From CAYLOC01 sp964385195 (lineage in GTDB: Bacteria; Actinomycetota; Actinomycetes; Propionibacteriales; Nocardioidaceae), in contig CAYLOC010000061.1 of the NCBI GenBank assembly GCA_964385195.1, positions 1-14,854 on the forward strand: a stretch of DNA of 14,854 bases, given 5' to 3'. The translations under genes were made by a program, and so were the position numbers. The notes beneath the pieces were generated by a model. That model was not told the DNA's origin and ran no database searches. It worked only from the letters and a program-made list of their open reading frames with translations. The stretch's first letter is position 1. Each line of letters opens with the position of its first letter. Below, one piece after another: positions 5,301 to 11,950 of this stretch.

Positions 5301-7043
5301 TTAGACGTCATCATCGTCGAACTCCGGTCGCAGGTCGCGGGCGATCTGGATCGCGTCGTTGCTGGTGCCCGCGGGCACCATCGGCCACACCATCGCGTCC
5401 CGGTCGACCACGAAGTCGATGACGACCGGCATGTCCTGGATCTCCATGGCCTTGTTGACCATGTCGTCAACGTCGGTGGGGTCCTCGCAGCGCATCCCCA
5501 CACAGCCCAGCGCCTCGGAGAGCCGGACGAAGTCGGGGACGCGGGCGGAGTGCAGGTCGGTGTTGGAGTACCTCCCGTCGTAGAACAGGGTCTGCCACTG
5601 CCGGACCATGCCGAGGCTGGAGTTGTTGATCACCGCCACCTTGATGGGGATGTGGTTCAGCGCGCACGTGGCCAGCTCCTGGTTGGTCATCTGGAAGCAG
5701 CCGTCGCCGTCGATGGCCCAGACCGTGCGGTCGGGTTCGCCGACCTTGGCCCCCATCGCGGCCGGGACCGCGAACCCCATCGTGCCGAGCCCGCCGGAGT
5801 TGATCCAGGCGCGGGGGCGCTCGTGCCGCACGAAGTGCGCCGCCCACATCTGGTGCTGCCCCACTCCGGCGACGTAGGTGGCCTCCGGGCCGGCGATGGC
5901 GCCGATCCGCTCGATGACGTACTGCGGGGACAGGGTGTCGGGGCGGGTCTGGTACCCCAGGGGGTAGCGCTGCCGCCACGCCTGGCACTGCGCCAGCCAC
6001 GGGGCGCAGTCGCCGCGGTTGCCGGCGTCGTACTCGGCCTGCACCGCCACCACGAGATCGGCGATCACCTCCCGGCAGTCACCGACGATCGGTACGTCGG
6101 CGGCACGGTTCTTGCCGATCTCGGCCGGGTCGATGTCGGCGTGGATGACCTTCGCCTCGGGGGCGAACGTGCTCAGCTTGCCGGTCACCCGGTCGTCGAA
6201 CCGGGCGCCGAGGGTGATGAGCAGGTCACTGCGCTGCAGCGCTCCCACCGCGGCGACGCTTCCGTGCATTCCCGGCATTCCCAGGTGCAGCGGGTGGCTG
6301 TCGGGGAACGCCCCGCGGGCCATCAGCGTGGTGACCACCGGGATGTGGGTCAGCTCGGCCAGCACGCGCAGTTCCTGGTCGGCGCCGGACTTCACGACAC
6401 CACCGCCGACGTACAGCACCGGGCGGCGGGAGGAGGCGATGAGCCGCGCGGCCTCGCGGACCTGCTTCGAATGCGGGCGGGTCACCGGGTGGTAGCCCAG
6501 GAGTGAGACCTGCGGCCGCTCGGACACCCGGGTGGGGGCTTGCTGGGCGTCCTTGGCGATGTCGACCAGGACCGGGCCGGGGCGACCGGAGGCGGCGAGG
6601 TAGAAGGCCTCGGCGATCACCCGCGGGATGTCGTCGGCGTCGGTCACCAGGTAGTTGTGCTTGGTCACCGGCATCGTGATCCCGCGGATGTCTGCTTCCT
6701 GGAAGGCGTCGGAGCCGATGGCCGCGCTGGTGACCTGTCCGGTGATCGCCACGATCGGCACCGAGTCCAGCGCCGCGTCGGCGAGCGGCGTGACGAGGTT
6801 CGTCGCGCCCGGTCCCGAGGTGGCCAGGCACACGCCCACCTTGCCGGTGGCGACGGCGTACCCCTGCGCCGCGTGCCCGGCTGCCTGCTCGTGCCGGACC
6901 AGGATGTGCCGGATCTGCGTGGAGTCCATCAGCGGGTCGTACGTCGGGAGGATGGCGCCGCCGGGAATGCCGAAGACGGTGTCTACCCCGGCATGCTCCA
7001 GCGCTCGGATCAGGCTCTGGGCGCCGGTCCGTTGCTCGCTCAT
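5301..7043 (-). CDS. ilvB: acetolactate synthase large (catalytic) subunit
   Basis: The ThDP- and FAD-dependent acetohydroxyacid synthase catalytic chain, condensing pyruvate with pyruvate or 2-ketobutyrate, the first common step of valine, leucine and isoleucine synthesis. It has 580 residues. Catalytic Glu52 lies in RHEQAAGHAAQGYA; the central FAD-binding region is about 195-340; the ThDP motif runs from GDG (446-448) to NN (473-474). Trp483 in GMVRQW matches the herbicide-contact Trp of plant enzymes, while the site of the plant Pro197 is Thr105 (GQVTSAAIG). I chose the ATG at 7043 because it starts MSEQRTGAQSLIRALEHAG and follows GGGAAGGATGAG; the frame extends upstream only through the attenuator. 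It is the first gene of ilvB-ilvN-ilvC-serA, controlled by the leader at 7100-7261. Confidence 0.98.
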   Translation of the reverse strand: MSEQRTGAQSLIRALEHAGVDTVFGIPGGAILPTYDPLMDSTQIRHILVRHEQAAGHAAQGYAVATGKVGVCLATSGPGATNLVTPLADAALDSVPIVAITGQVTSAAIGSDAFQEADIRGITMPVTKHNYLVTDADDIPRVIAEAFYLAASGRPGPVLVDIAKDAQQAPTRVSERPQVSLLGYHPVTRPHSKQVREAARLIASSRRPVLYVGGGVVKSGADQELRVLAELTHIPVVTTLMARGAFPDSHPLHLGMPGMHGSVAAVGALQRSDLLITLGARFDDRVTGKLSTFAPEAKVIHADIDPAEIGKNRAADVPIVGDCREVIADLVVAVQAEYDAGNRGDCAPWLAQCQAWRQRYPLGYQTRPDTLSPQYVIERIGAIAGPEATYVAGVGQHQMWAAHFVRHERPRAWINSGGLGTMGFAVPAAMGAKVGEPDRTVWAIDGDGCFQMTNQELATCALNHIPIKVAVINNSSLGMVRQWQTLFYDGRYSNTDLHSARVPDFVRLSEALGCVGMRCEDPTDVDDMVNKAMEIQDMPVVIDFVVDRDAMVWPMVPAGTSNDAIQIARDLRPEFDDDDV

Positions 7044-7099
7044 CTCATCCTTCCCTCTGTCGGGCTCTCCGGGTCGAGTCCGTCGGTCGTCCTGGCAAC

Positions 7100-7133
7100 A
7101 AAAAACCCCTCGAGCCCGGAGGCATTCGAGGGG
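7100..7133 (-). terminator. intrinsic terminator/attenuator in the ilvB leader
   Basis: On the minus strand an 8-bp stem CCCCTCGA/TCGAGGGG (7133-7126 and 7113-7106), extended by GCC/GGC inside a small loop, runs straight into six U residues (A-run at 7100-7105 on the plus strand). It lies 57 bases before ilvB and about 20 bases after the leader peptide stop, with no gene ending upstream on this strand. It is therefore an attenuator, not a gene-end terminator. Confidence 0.85.
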
Positions 7134-7176
7134 GACGCGCTGGGGATCGTGGTCAGTGACCGGTTCCCGGCGCGTC
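7134..7176 (-). promoter_or_regulatory. leader stem-loop preceding the ilvB terminator
   Basis: GACGCGC (7176-7170) on the minus strand pairs perfectly with GCGCGTC (7140-7134); GGGA/TCCC lies inside the stem and GGTCA/TGACC flanks the leader stop. The 5' arm is within the Ile-Asp-Ala-Pro codons of the leader peptide, so a ribosome stalled on the Leu-Ile-Leu-Val codons would block it. The 3' arm abuts the terminator stem. I did not find a convincing antiterminator pairing by eye. Confidence 0.5.
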
Positions 7177-7203
7177 GATCGGTACGAGAATAAGGTTCCG
7201 CAT
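7153..7203 (-). CDS. ilvB leader peptide (16 residues)
   Basis: The ORF starts ATG at 7203-7201 and ends TGA at 7155-7153, reading MRNLILVPIDAPGTGH. Five of residues 4-9 are Leu, Ile, Leu, Val and Ile, the three end products of the operon, encoded CTT ATT CTC GTA (CCG) ATC, including A/T-ending codons unusual for this genome. It is followed by a stem-loop and an intrinsic terminator, the classic ribosome-mediated attenuation layout known upstream of ilv operons. The ATG falls 7 bases after the -10 box and has no clear Shine-Dalgarno sequence, so it may be leaderless. Confidence 0.85.
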   Translation of the reverse strand: MRNLILVPIDAPGTGH

Positions 7204-7210
7204 TGGCCCC

Positions 7211-7240
7211 AGCGTCTCGTGTCGGGCGGCCGACCGTCAA
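7211..7240 (-). promoter_or_regulatory. candidate ilvB promoter
   Basis: On the minus strand, TTGACG (7240-7235) is a near-consensus -35 box. An 18-base spacer leads to a weak -10 candidate GACGCT (7216-7211), 7 bases before the leader ATG. The -35 is 5 bp downstream of the operator palindrome, so a bound regulator could contact or exclude RNA polymerase. Confidence 0.55.
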
Positions 7241-7245
7241 GTCCT

Positions 7246-7261
7246 TGAGACCATCGTCTCA
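7246..7261. promoter_or_regulatory. operator-like palindrome, copy 2 (ilvB side)
   Basis: TGAGAC-CATC-GTCTCA is a perfect 6-bp inverted repeat with a 4-bp centre. A near copy lies at 1278-1293 at the same distance from a promoter. It sits between the divergent ilvB leader and epimerase genes, 43 bp from the ilvB leader ATG and 70 bp from the epimerase start, so ilvB is the likelier target. A lone TGAGACCAT repeats at 7324-7332, probably by chance. Confidence 0.65.
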
Positions 7262-7330
7262 CCACCTGGACGGTTACGCCGATGGAGAAGAGGGTGGACG
7301 GGACCGGTGGGAGGCGGCGACCATGAGACC

Positions 7331-8341
7331 ATGCGGATCCTGGTCCTCGGCGGCACCCATCACGTCGGCCGCGCCATCGTCGAGACGGCGCTCGCCCGCG
7401 GTCACCACGTCACCACCCTCACCCGCGGTATCAGCGGTCCCCCGGCAGCGGGCGCCGAGGCACGGTACGCCGATCGCAGCGACCGGCGGGCGCTGCGCGA
7501 CGCGCTGGGCGAGGGCACCTTCGACGCCGTACTCGACACCTGGTCCGGAGCCCCGCGCGTCGTGCGGGACTCCGCCGCACTGCTGGCGCAGCGGGCCGGT
7601 CACTACGGGTACGTCTCCACCCGCTCGGTGTACCGGTGGCCGATCCCCCCGGCAGCGAACGAGGACGCACCGGTGGTCGACGCCGATCCGGCCAGTGCGG
7701 ACGGGTCAGACTATGCCGCGGCCAAACGCGGCGCGGAGATCGCGGTACTGGAGACGTTCCCGGACACCTCGCTGCTGGCCCGGGCTGGGCTGGTACTCGG
7801 TCCGTACGAGCGGGTGGGGCGATTGCCCTGGTGGCTGACGCGTATCGCGGACGGAGGGCGTGTCGTCGCGCCCGGGCCACCACAGCGACCCCTGCAGTAT
7901 CTCGACGGGCGCGATCTCGCCGCGTGGATGCTCTCCGCCGCCGAGAACGGCGTGACCGGGGTCTACGACTCAGTGAGCGAGTCCGGCCACACGACGACGC
8001 GTGAGCTGTTGCAGACCTGTGTCGACGTCACCGGCTCCGACGCGGAACTCGTCTGGGCCACGCCCGAGGAGCTGGCCGACGCCGGCATCACCGGGTGGGT
8101 CGACCTGCCGATCTGGACCCCGCCGACCGGAGAGCTGGCGTCGCTGCACGACGCCGACGTGTCCGCCGCCCACACCGCGGGGCTGCGGTGCCGCCCGGTG
8201 CTCGACACGGTCCGCGACACGTGGGCCTGGCTGCAGGACGAGGGTCTCCCGCCATCACCGTCCGGCCGCAGCACACTCGGCATCGACGCGGCCACCGAGC
8301 AACGGATCCTGGCCGCCGTCGCTACGCGGTCAGGGCACTGA
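7331..8341 (+). CDS. NAD-dependent epimerase/reductase (extended SDR)
   Basis: A 336-residue member of the extended short-chain dehydrogenase family, acting on an unknown nucleotide-sugar or isoflavone-like substrate. The N-terminal nucleotide-binding motif is GGTHHVG at 7-13, a variant of GGTGxxG with His-His in the loop. The catalytic YxxxK is Tyr128-Lys132 (YAAAKRGAE), with Ser96 and Ser99 in YVSTRSVY as the likely catalytic serine. A C-terminal substrate domain follows. I chose the ATG at 7331, where MRILVLGG begins; a GGAGG lies 16 bases upstream, farther than usual, and the frame is open to a GTG at 7307. Its 3' end overlaps the opposing aminotransferase gene by 20 bp. It is divergent from the ilvB leader. 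Confidence 0.88.
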   Translation: MRILVLGGTHHVGRAIVETALARGHHVTTLTRGISGPPAAGAEARYADRSDRRALRDALGEGTFDAVLDTWSGAPRVVRDSAALLAQRAGHYGYVSTRSVYRWPIPPAANEDAPVVDADPASADGSDYAAAKRGAEIAVLETFPDTSLLARAGLVLGPYERVGRLPWWLTRIADGGRVVAPGPPQRPLQYLDGRDLAAWMLSAAENGVTGVYDSVSESGHTTTRELLQTCVDVTGSDAELVWATPEELADAGITGWVDLPIWTPPTGELASLHDADVSAAHTAGLRCRPVLDTVRDTWAWLQDEGLPPSPSGRSTLGIDAATEQRILAAVATRSGH

Positions 8342-9377
8342 CCGCCGCGTCCACGTCTTCAGCGGTGGTGTAGAGGTGGAACGACACGCGCAGTGAGCCG
8401 GCTCGTGTCGCTGCGCGGATGCCGGCGCCTTCCAGCCGTTCCCCGGCTCCGTCGATGGAGGTGGACACGATCGCGCTGTCCCCCTCGGGGAGTCCCAGCC
8501 CGGCCCGGAACCGGTTGGCCAGCCCGACGTCGTACTCAGCGATCGCCTCGACACCGACCCGTTCGATCACCTCCAGCGCGGGCGCGGCGCCGACCCAGCA
8601 GTGCCAGGCCGGGCTGAGGTCGAACCGGCGGGCGCCGCGGGCCAGGTCCAGCGTGGGCCCGTAGTAGTTCGCGCTCACGTCCTCACCGGCGTACCACCCG
8701 GCCGCGACGGGCCGGACCCGCTCCCGCAGCTGTGGTGCCACGTAGCAGAACGCAGTGCCGCGGGGGCAGCACAGCCACTTGTACGACGCGCACACGAGTA
8801 CGTCGACGTACCGGACGTCGACCGGGAGCCACCCCACGGCCTGGGTCGCGTCGACGGCCAGGAGCGCACCGGCGGCATGGGCTGCCGCACCGAGCTTCTC
8901 CAGATCCGCCACCTCACCGGTCGCGGACTGTACGACGCTGACCGCGACCAGGTCGACCGAGTCGTCGATGCGGTCCAGGAGCTCTCCGTCGGCAACGGTG
9001 TCAACCACGACGCCCCGGTCGGCGTGCATCTGGTAGGGGAAGATGTTGGACCCGAACTCGTGCGCGGGGACGAGCACCCGCGCGCCGTCGGGCAGTGCGG
9101 ACGCCACGAGGCCGACGAACTGGGAGGCAACAGCGCCGGTCGCGATGTCGTCGAGGCCCGCCCCGACGATCCGGGCGAAGGACGCCCGCGCGCGTTCGGT
9201 GGCCTCGCCCCACGGTTCCCACGACGTCCGGCCACTGCGCCAGTCCTCCAGCGCCGACTGCATCGCCTCCCAGGCTGGCGTGGGCGGCAGGCCGTAGCTG
9301 GCGGTGTTGAGCCAGCCCGGCTCGGGGGTGAACAGTCGCTGGGCCTCACTCAGGGACAGTGTCGACGTACCGGCCAT
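8322..9377 (-). CDS. class V aminotransferase-like PLP enzyme
   Basis: A 351-residue fold-type I PLP enzyme of the class V aminotransferase, cysteine desulfurase and kynureninase group; the substrate is unknown. The cofactor lysine is probably Lys200 (CASYKWLCCPRG), and Asp176 (AVDATQAVG) would contact the pyridine nitrogen. The N-terminal LNTASYGLPP (23-32) and the HEFGSNIFP region are typical of the family. The ATG at 9377 starts MAGTSTLSLSEAQRLF; the frame extends upstream into low-complexity intergenic sequence and the scaffold gap, which I exclude. The ribosome binding site is weak. It is not obviously linked to the branched-chain genes, although it stands between ilvB and ilvD. Confidence 0.88.
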   Translation of the reverse strand: MAGTSTLSLSEAQRLFTPEPGWLNTASYGLPPTPAWEAMQSALEDWRSGRTSWEPWGEATERARASFARIVGAGLDDIATGAVASQFVGLVASALPDGARVLVPAHEFGSNIFPYQMHADRGVVVDTVADGELLDRIDDSVDLVAVSVVQSATGEVADLEKLGAAAHAAGALLAVDATQAVGWLPVDVRYVDVLVCASYKWLCCPRGTAFCYVAPQLRERVRPVAAGWYAGEDVSANYYGPTLDLARGARRFDLSPAWHCWVGAAPALEVIERVGVEAIAEYDVGLANRFRAGLGLPEGDSAIVSTSIDGAGERLEGAGIRAATRAGSLRVSFHLYTTAEDVDAAVSALTA

Positions 9378-9438
9378 GGGAGGGAGTCTCCCACCCGGGA
9401 CCCTCCGGCCCGGACAGGGGTGGGTGGGGGGTGAGCGG

Positions 9439-9568
9439 CGAGGGGTGGGCGAGNNNNNNNNNNNNNNNNNNNNNNNNNNNNNNNNNNNNNNNNNNNNNNN
9501 NNNNNNNNNNNNNNNNNNNNNNNNNNNNNNNNNNNNNNNNNNNNNNNNNNNNNCGAGGGGTGGGCGAG
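9439..9568. repeat. identical 15-bp repeat on both sides of a scaffold gap
   Basis: CGAGGGGTGGGCGAG occupies 9439-9453, immediately before the N run, and again 9554-9568, immediately after it. The surrounding sequence is G-rich and low-complexity (GGGTGGGTGGGGGGTGAG-like). The 100 N (9454-9553) look like a standard placeholder rather than a measured size. The true sequence is probably a tandem array of this unit, or no gap at all with the two contig ends overlapping in the repeat. Confidence 0.8.
9454..9553. other. assembly gap of 100 N
   Basis: One hundred undetermined bases lie between the aminotransferase start (9377) and the ilvD stop (9660). No gene is interrupted. The exact round length suggests an unknown true size. 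Confidence 0.99.
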
Positions 9569-9593
9569 GCAGACTCACCGTTGGCGAGGCGGA

Positions 9594-9638
9594 TTTGCCT
9601 TGTCAACGGCGCGTTTGCCCCGTCAACAAGGCAAACGC
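9594..9638. repeat. interleaved direct and inverted repeats downstream of ilvD
   Basis: TTTGCC(TT/CC)GTCAAC occurs twice in direct orientation (9594-9607 and 9613-9626). The same segment forms inverted repeats TTTGCCTTGT/ACAAGGCAAA (9594-9603 and 9626-9635) or GCGTTTGCC/GGCAAACGC (9611-9619 and 9630-9638, 10-base loop). It lies 22 bases past the ilvD stop, where a terminator would be expected, but lacks a U-run on the minus strand. It may be a dispersed intergenic repeat of this genome serving as transcription end. Confidence 0.7.
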
Positions 9639-9659
9639 AGCGAGGGGCATGCAATCGGG

Positions 9660-11348
9660 TCAGCCGCAGATGGCGCCGACGGAGGCGGAGCGGACCAGCG
9701 TGCGGTACTTCCCGAGCACACCCGTGGTGTACGTCGAGGGGGCCGGTGCGCTCCACCCCTGCCGGCGGGTGGCCATCTCCTGCTCGTCGACGTTGACATC
9801 GAGGGTGCGGGCGGCGACATCGAGCACGATGGGGTCACCGTCACGGAGGAACGCGATCGGCCCGCCGTCGACGGCCTCCGGAGCCACGTGGCCGACACAC
9901 AGACCCGTCGTACCGCCGGAGAACCGGCCATCGGTCAGCAGCAACACGTCCTTGCCGAGACCGGCACCCTTGATCGCCCCGGTGATCGCGAGCATCTCCC
10001 GCATCCCGGGGCCGCCCTTGGGCCCCTCGTACCGGATCACTACCGCGTCCCCGGCGGTGATCCGCCCCGCCTCCAGCGCATCCAGCGCTGCCCGTTCCCC
10101 GTCGAAGACACGCGCGGTGCCCTCGATCCGGTCCTGGTCGAACCCCGCGGACTTCACCACCGCACCCTCCGGAGCCAGCGACCCGTGCAGGATCGTGAGC
10201 CCCCCGGTCGGATGCAGCGGCTCCGACATCGCCCGGATGATCTCCCCGTCCACCGCGGGCGGGTCGATCTCGTCGAGGTTCTGCGCCATCGTCTTGCCGG
10301 TCACGGTCAGGCAGTCCCCGTGCAGCTTCCCGGCGTCCAGCAGCGCCTTCATGACCACCGGGATCCCACCGACCCGGTCCACGTCGTTCATCACGAACCG
10401 GCCGAACGGCTTCAGATCCCCCAGATGTGGCACCGTGTCGCCCACCCGGTTGAAGTCCTCCAGGGTCAGGTCGACCCCGGCCTCACGTGCGATCGCGAGC
10501 AGGTGCAGCACCGCGTTGGTGGAGCCGCCGAGCGCCATGACCACCGCGATCGCGTTCTCGAACGCGGGCTTGGTCATGATGTCGCGGGCGGTGATCCCCT
10601 TCTGCAACAGGTGTACGGCGGCCTCGCCGGACTTGTGTGCGAACCCGTCCCGCCGCCGGTCCACCGCGGGCGGAGCGGCGGACCCGGGCAGGGACATGCC
10701 GAGTGCCTCGGCGATCGAGGCCATCGTGTTCGCGGTGTACATGCCGCCGCAAGCACCCTCACCGGGACAGATCGCCCGCTCGACCTCATCGACCTCCTCG
10801 CGGCTGATCCGGCCGGCGATACACGCTCCGACGGCCTCGAACGCGTCGATGATCGTCACGTCACGGTCCCCGACCCTGCCGGGCATGATCGATCCGGCGT
10901 AGAGGAACACCGACGCCAGGTCCAGGCGTGCAGCAGCCATCAACATCCCCGGCAGGCTCTTGTCGCACCCGGCCAGCAGCACCGACCCGTCGAGCCGGTC
11001 GGCCATCATCACCGTCTCCACCGAGTCCGCGATCACCTCTCGCGACACCAACGAGAAGTGCATCCCCTCATGCCCCATCGAGATCCCGTCAGAGACCGAG
11101 ATCGTGCCGAACTCCAGCGGATACCCGCCCGCGGTGAACACGCCTTGTTTGACCGCCTTCGCCAGCCGGTCCAACGACAGGTTGCACGGGGTGATCTCGT
11201 TCCACGACGAGGCGACCCCGATCTGTGGCTTGGCGAAGTCGTCATCCCCCATGCCGACGGCGCGGAGCATGCCGCGTGCGGCCGTCGCCTCCAGACCATC
11301 AGTCACATCGCGGCTACGGGGCTTCACATCCGGTGTGCTCTCGATCAT
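9660..11348 (-). CDS. ilvD: dihydroxy-acid dehydratase
   Basis: Dehydrates 2,3-dihydroxyisovalerate and 2,3-dihydroxy-3-methylvalerate to the 2-keto acids, the third common step of branched-chain synthesis. It has 562 residues, typical of IlvD. Three conserved cysteines that bind the iron-sulfur cluster are visible: Cys55 (TPCN), Cys128 (CDKS) and Cys200 (CGGM). The C-terminal motif DGRFSGGTTGLCVGH contains the catalytic serine of the family. The ATG at 11348 starts MIESTPDVKPRSRDVTDG; no Shine-Dalgarno sequence precedes it, but a -10 box lies 6 bases upstream. It stands alone, 2.3 kb from ilvB, and lacks both the operator palindrome and a leader peptide, so its control differs from ilvB. Confidence 0.97.
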   Translation of the reverse strand: MIESTPDVKPRSRDVTDGLEATAARGMLRAVGMGDDDFAKPQIGVASSWNEITPCNLSLDRLAKAVKQGVFTAGGYPLEFGTISVSDGISMGHEGMHFSLVSREVIADSVETVMMADRLDGSVLLAGCDKSLPGMLMAAARLDLASVFLYAGSIMPGRVGDRDVTIIDAFEAVGACIAGRISREEVDEVERAICPGEGACGGMYTANTMASIAEALGMSLPGSAAPPAVDRRRDGFAHKSGEAAVHLLQKGITARDIMTKPAFENAIAVVMALGGSTNAVLHLLAIAREAGVDLTLEDFNRVGDTVPHLGDLKPFGRFVMNDVDRVGGIPVVMKALLDAGKLHGDCLTVTGKTMAQNLDEIDPPAVDGEIIRAMSEPLHPTGGLTILHGSLAPEGAVVKSAGFDQDRIEGTARVFDGERAALDALEAGRITAGDAVVIRYEGPKGGPGMREMLAITGAIKGAGLGKDVLLLTDGRFSGGTTGLCVGHVAPEAVDGGPIAFLRDGDPIVLDVAARTLDVNVDEQEMATRRQGWSAPAPSTYTTGVLGKYRTLVRSASVGAICG

Positions 11349-11354
11349 GCGGTG

Positions 11355-11360
11355 AGCCTA
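11355..11360 (-). promoter_or_regulatory. candidate -10 box for leaderless ilvD transcript
   Basis: TAGGCT on the minus strand fits TAnnnT and ends 6 bases before the ilvD ATG, the spacing expected if transcription starts at the A of ATG. There is no Shine-Dalgarno sequence. The -35 region is not recognisable. Confidence 0.45.
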
Positions 11361-11425
11361 CGACCAGCCGACCGAGCCACTTTCCCGGCCTCCCCTCGCC
11401 GCAGTTGTGTGGAAGTGTGGGTCCC

Positions 11426-11923
11426 ATGCCGACCGCCCTTCGCCCCGCCACGCCAGCAGACGTCGCCGGGATCGCGCGCATCTACGGGTACGCCGTCCGC
11501 GAGAGCGTGGCGACGTTCGACCTCGTCGATCCTCCGCCGTCGTACTGGGAGGAGCGGATCGCCAGCGCCGACCCCGGCGACCACGTGCTGGTCGTGGAGG
11601 AGCACGGCGACCTGGCCGGCTACGCCTACTCCTGTCCGTTCCGGCCCCGGCCGGCGTACGCGCGGACCCGCGAGACGTCGGTCTACCTGGCGCCGTACGC
11701 GGTCGGGCGTGGCCTCGGATCGCAGGTGTATGCCCGGTTGCTGGAGATGCTGCGCACGGATCGTATCCACCTCGCTGTGGCCGTGATCGCGCAACCGAAC
11801 CCTGCATCGGTCGCGCTCCACGAGCACTTCGGGTTCGAGCGCGTCGGCACGTTCTGCGAGGTTGGCCGCAAGTTCGACCGCTGGGTGGACACGACCTGGT
11901 ACCAGCTCCGGCTCCAGCCGTAG
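11426..11923 (+). CDS. GNAT acetyltransferase, phosphinothricin acetyltransferase-like
   Basis: A 165-residue cytoplasmic N-acetyltransferase transferring acetyl from acetyl-CoA to an amine, in the PAT/Bar/MnaT-like branch of GNAT. The family landmarks are visible: RPATPADVAGIARIYGYAV at the N-terminus, ESVATFDLVDPP (26-37), the acetyl-CoA pyrophosphate loop GRGLGS (94-99), and the C-terminal HEHFGFERVGTF with DRWVDTTWYQ (151-160). Members acetylate phosphinothricin, methionine sulfoximine or related amino acid analogues; the real substrate here cannot be read from sequence. The ATG at 11426 is preceded by GGAAG at a somewhat long spacing. It is divergent from ilvD and convergent with the BNR gene. 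Confidence 0.9.
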   Translation: MPTALRPATPADVAGIARIYGYAVRESVATFDLVDPPPSYWEERIASADPGDHVLVVEEHGDLAGYAYSCPFRPRPAYARTRETSVYLAPYAVGRGLGSQVYARLLEMLRTDRIHLAVAVIAQPNPASVALHEHFGFERVGTFCEVGRKFDRWVDTTWYQLRLQP

Positions 11924-11945
11924 CCGCCGCTGGTCAATGCGGCGG
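11924..11945. terminator. candidate bidirectional terminator hairpin
   Basis: A perfect 7-bp GC stem, CCGCCGC (11924-11930) and GCGGCGG (11939-11945), with an 8-base loop occupies the 27 bases between the convergent stop codons of the GNAT and BNR genes. It has no U-run on either side, common for actinobacterial terminators. The position is the main support. Confidence 0.55.
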
Positions 11946-11950
11946 AGCGG

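Noticed and set aside
3631..5304. Open reading frame of 557 codons on the plus strand
   Set aside because: It is antisense to ilvC, ilvN and the repeat array, with low-complexity Arg/Val/Asp-rich product and no start context.
5211..6506. Open reading frame of 431 codons on the plus strand
   Set aside because: Shadow of ilvB; the product is low-complexity and the opposite strand carries conserved catalytic motifs.
9600..11786. Open reading frame of 728 codons on the plus strand
   Set aside because: It is antisense to ilvD, which shows all family motifs; high-GC DNA commonly gives long shadow frames, and this one has no recognisable domain.
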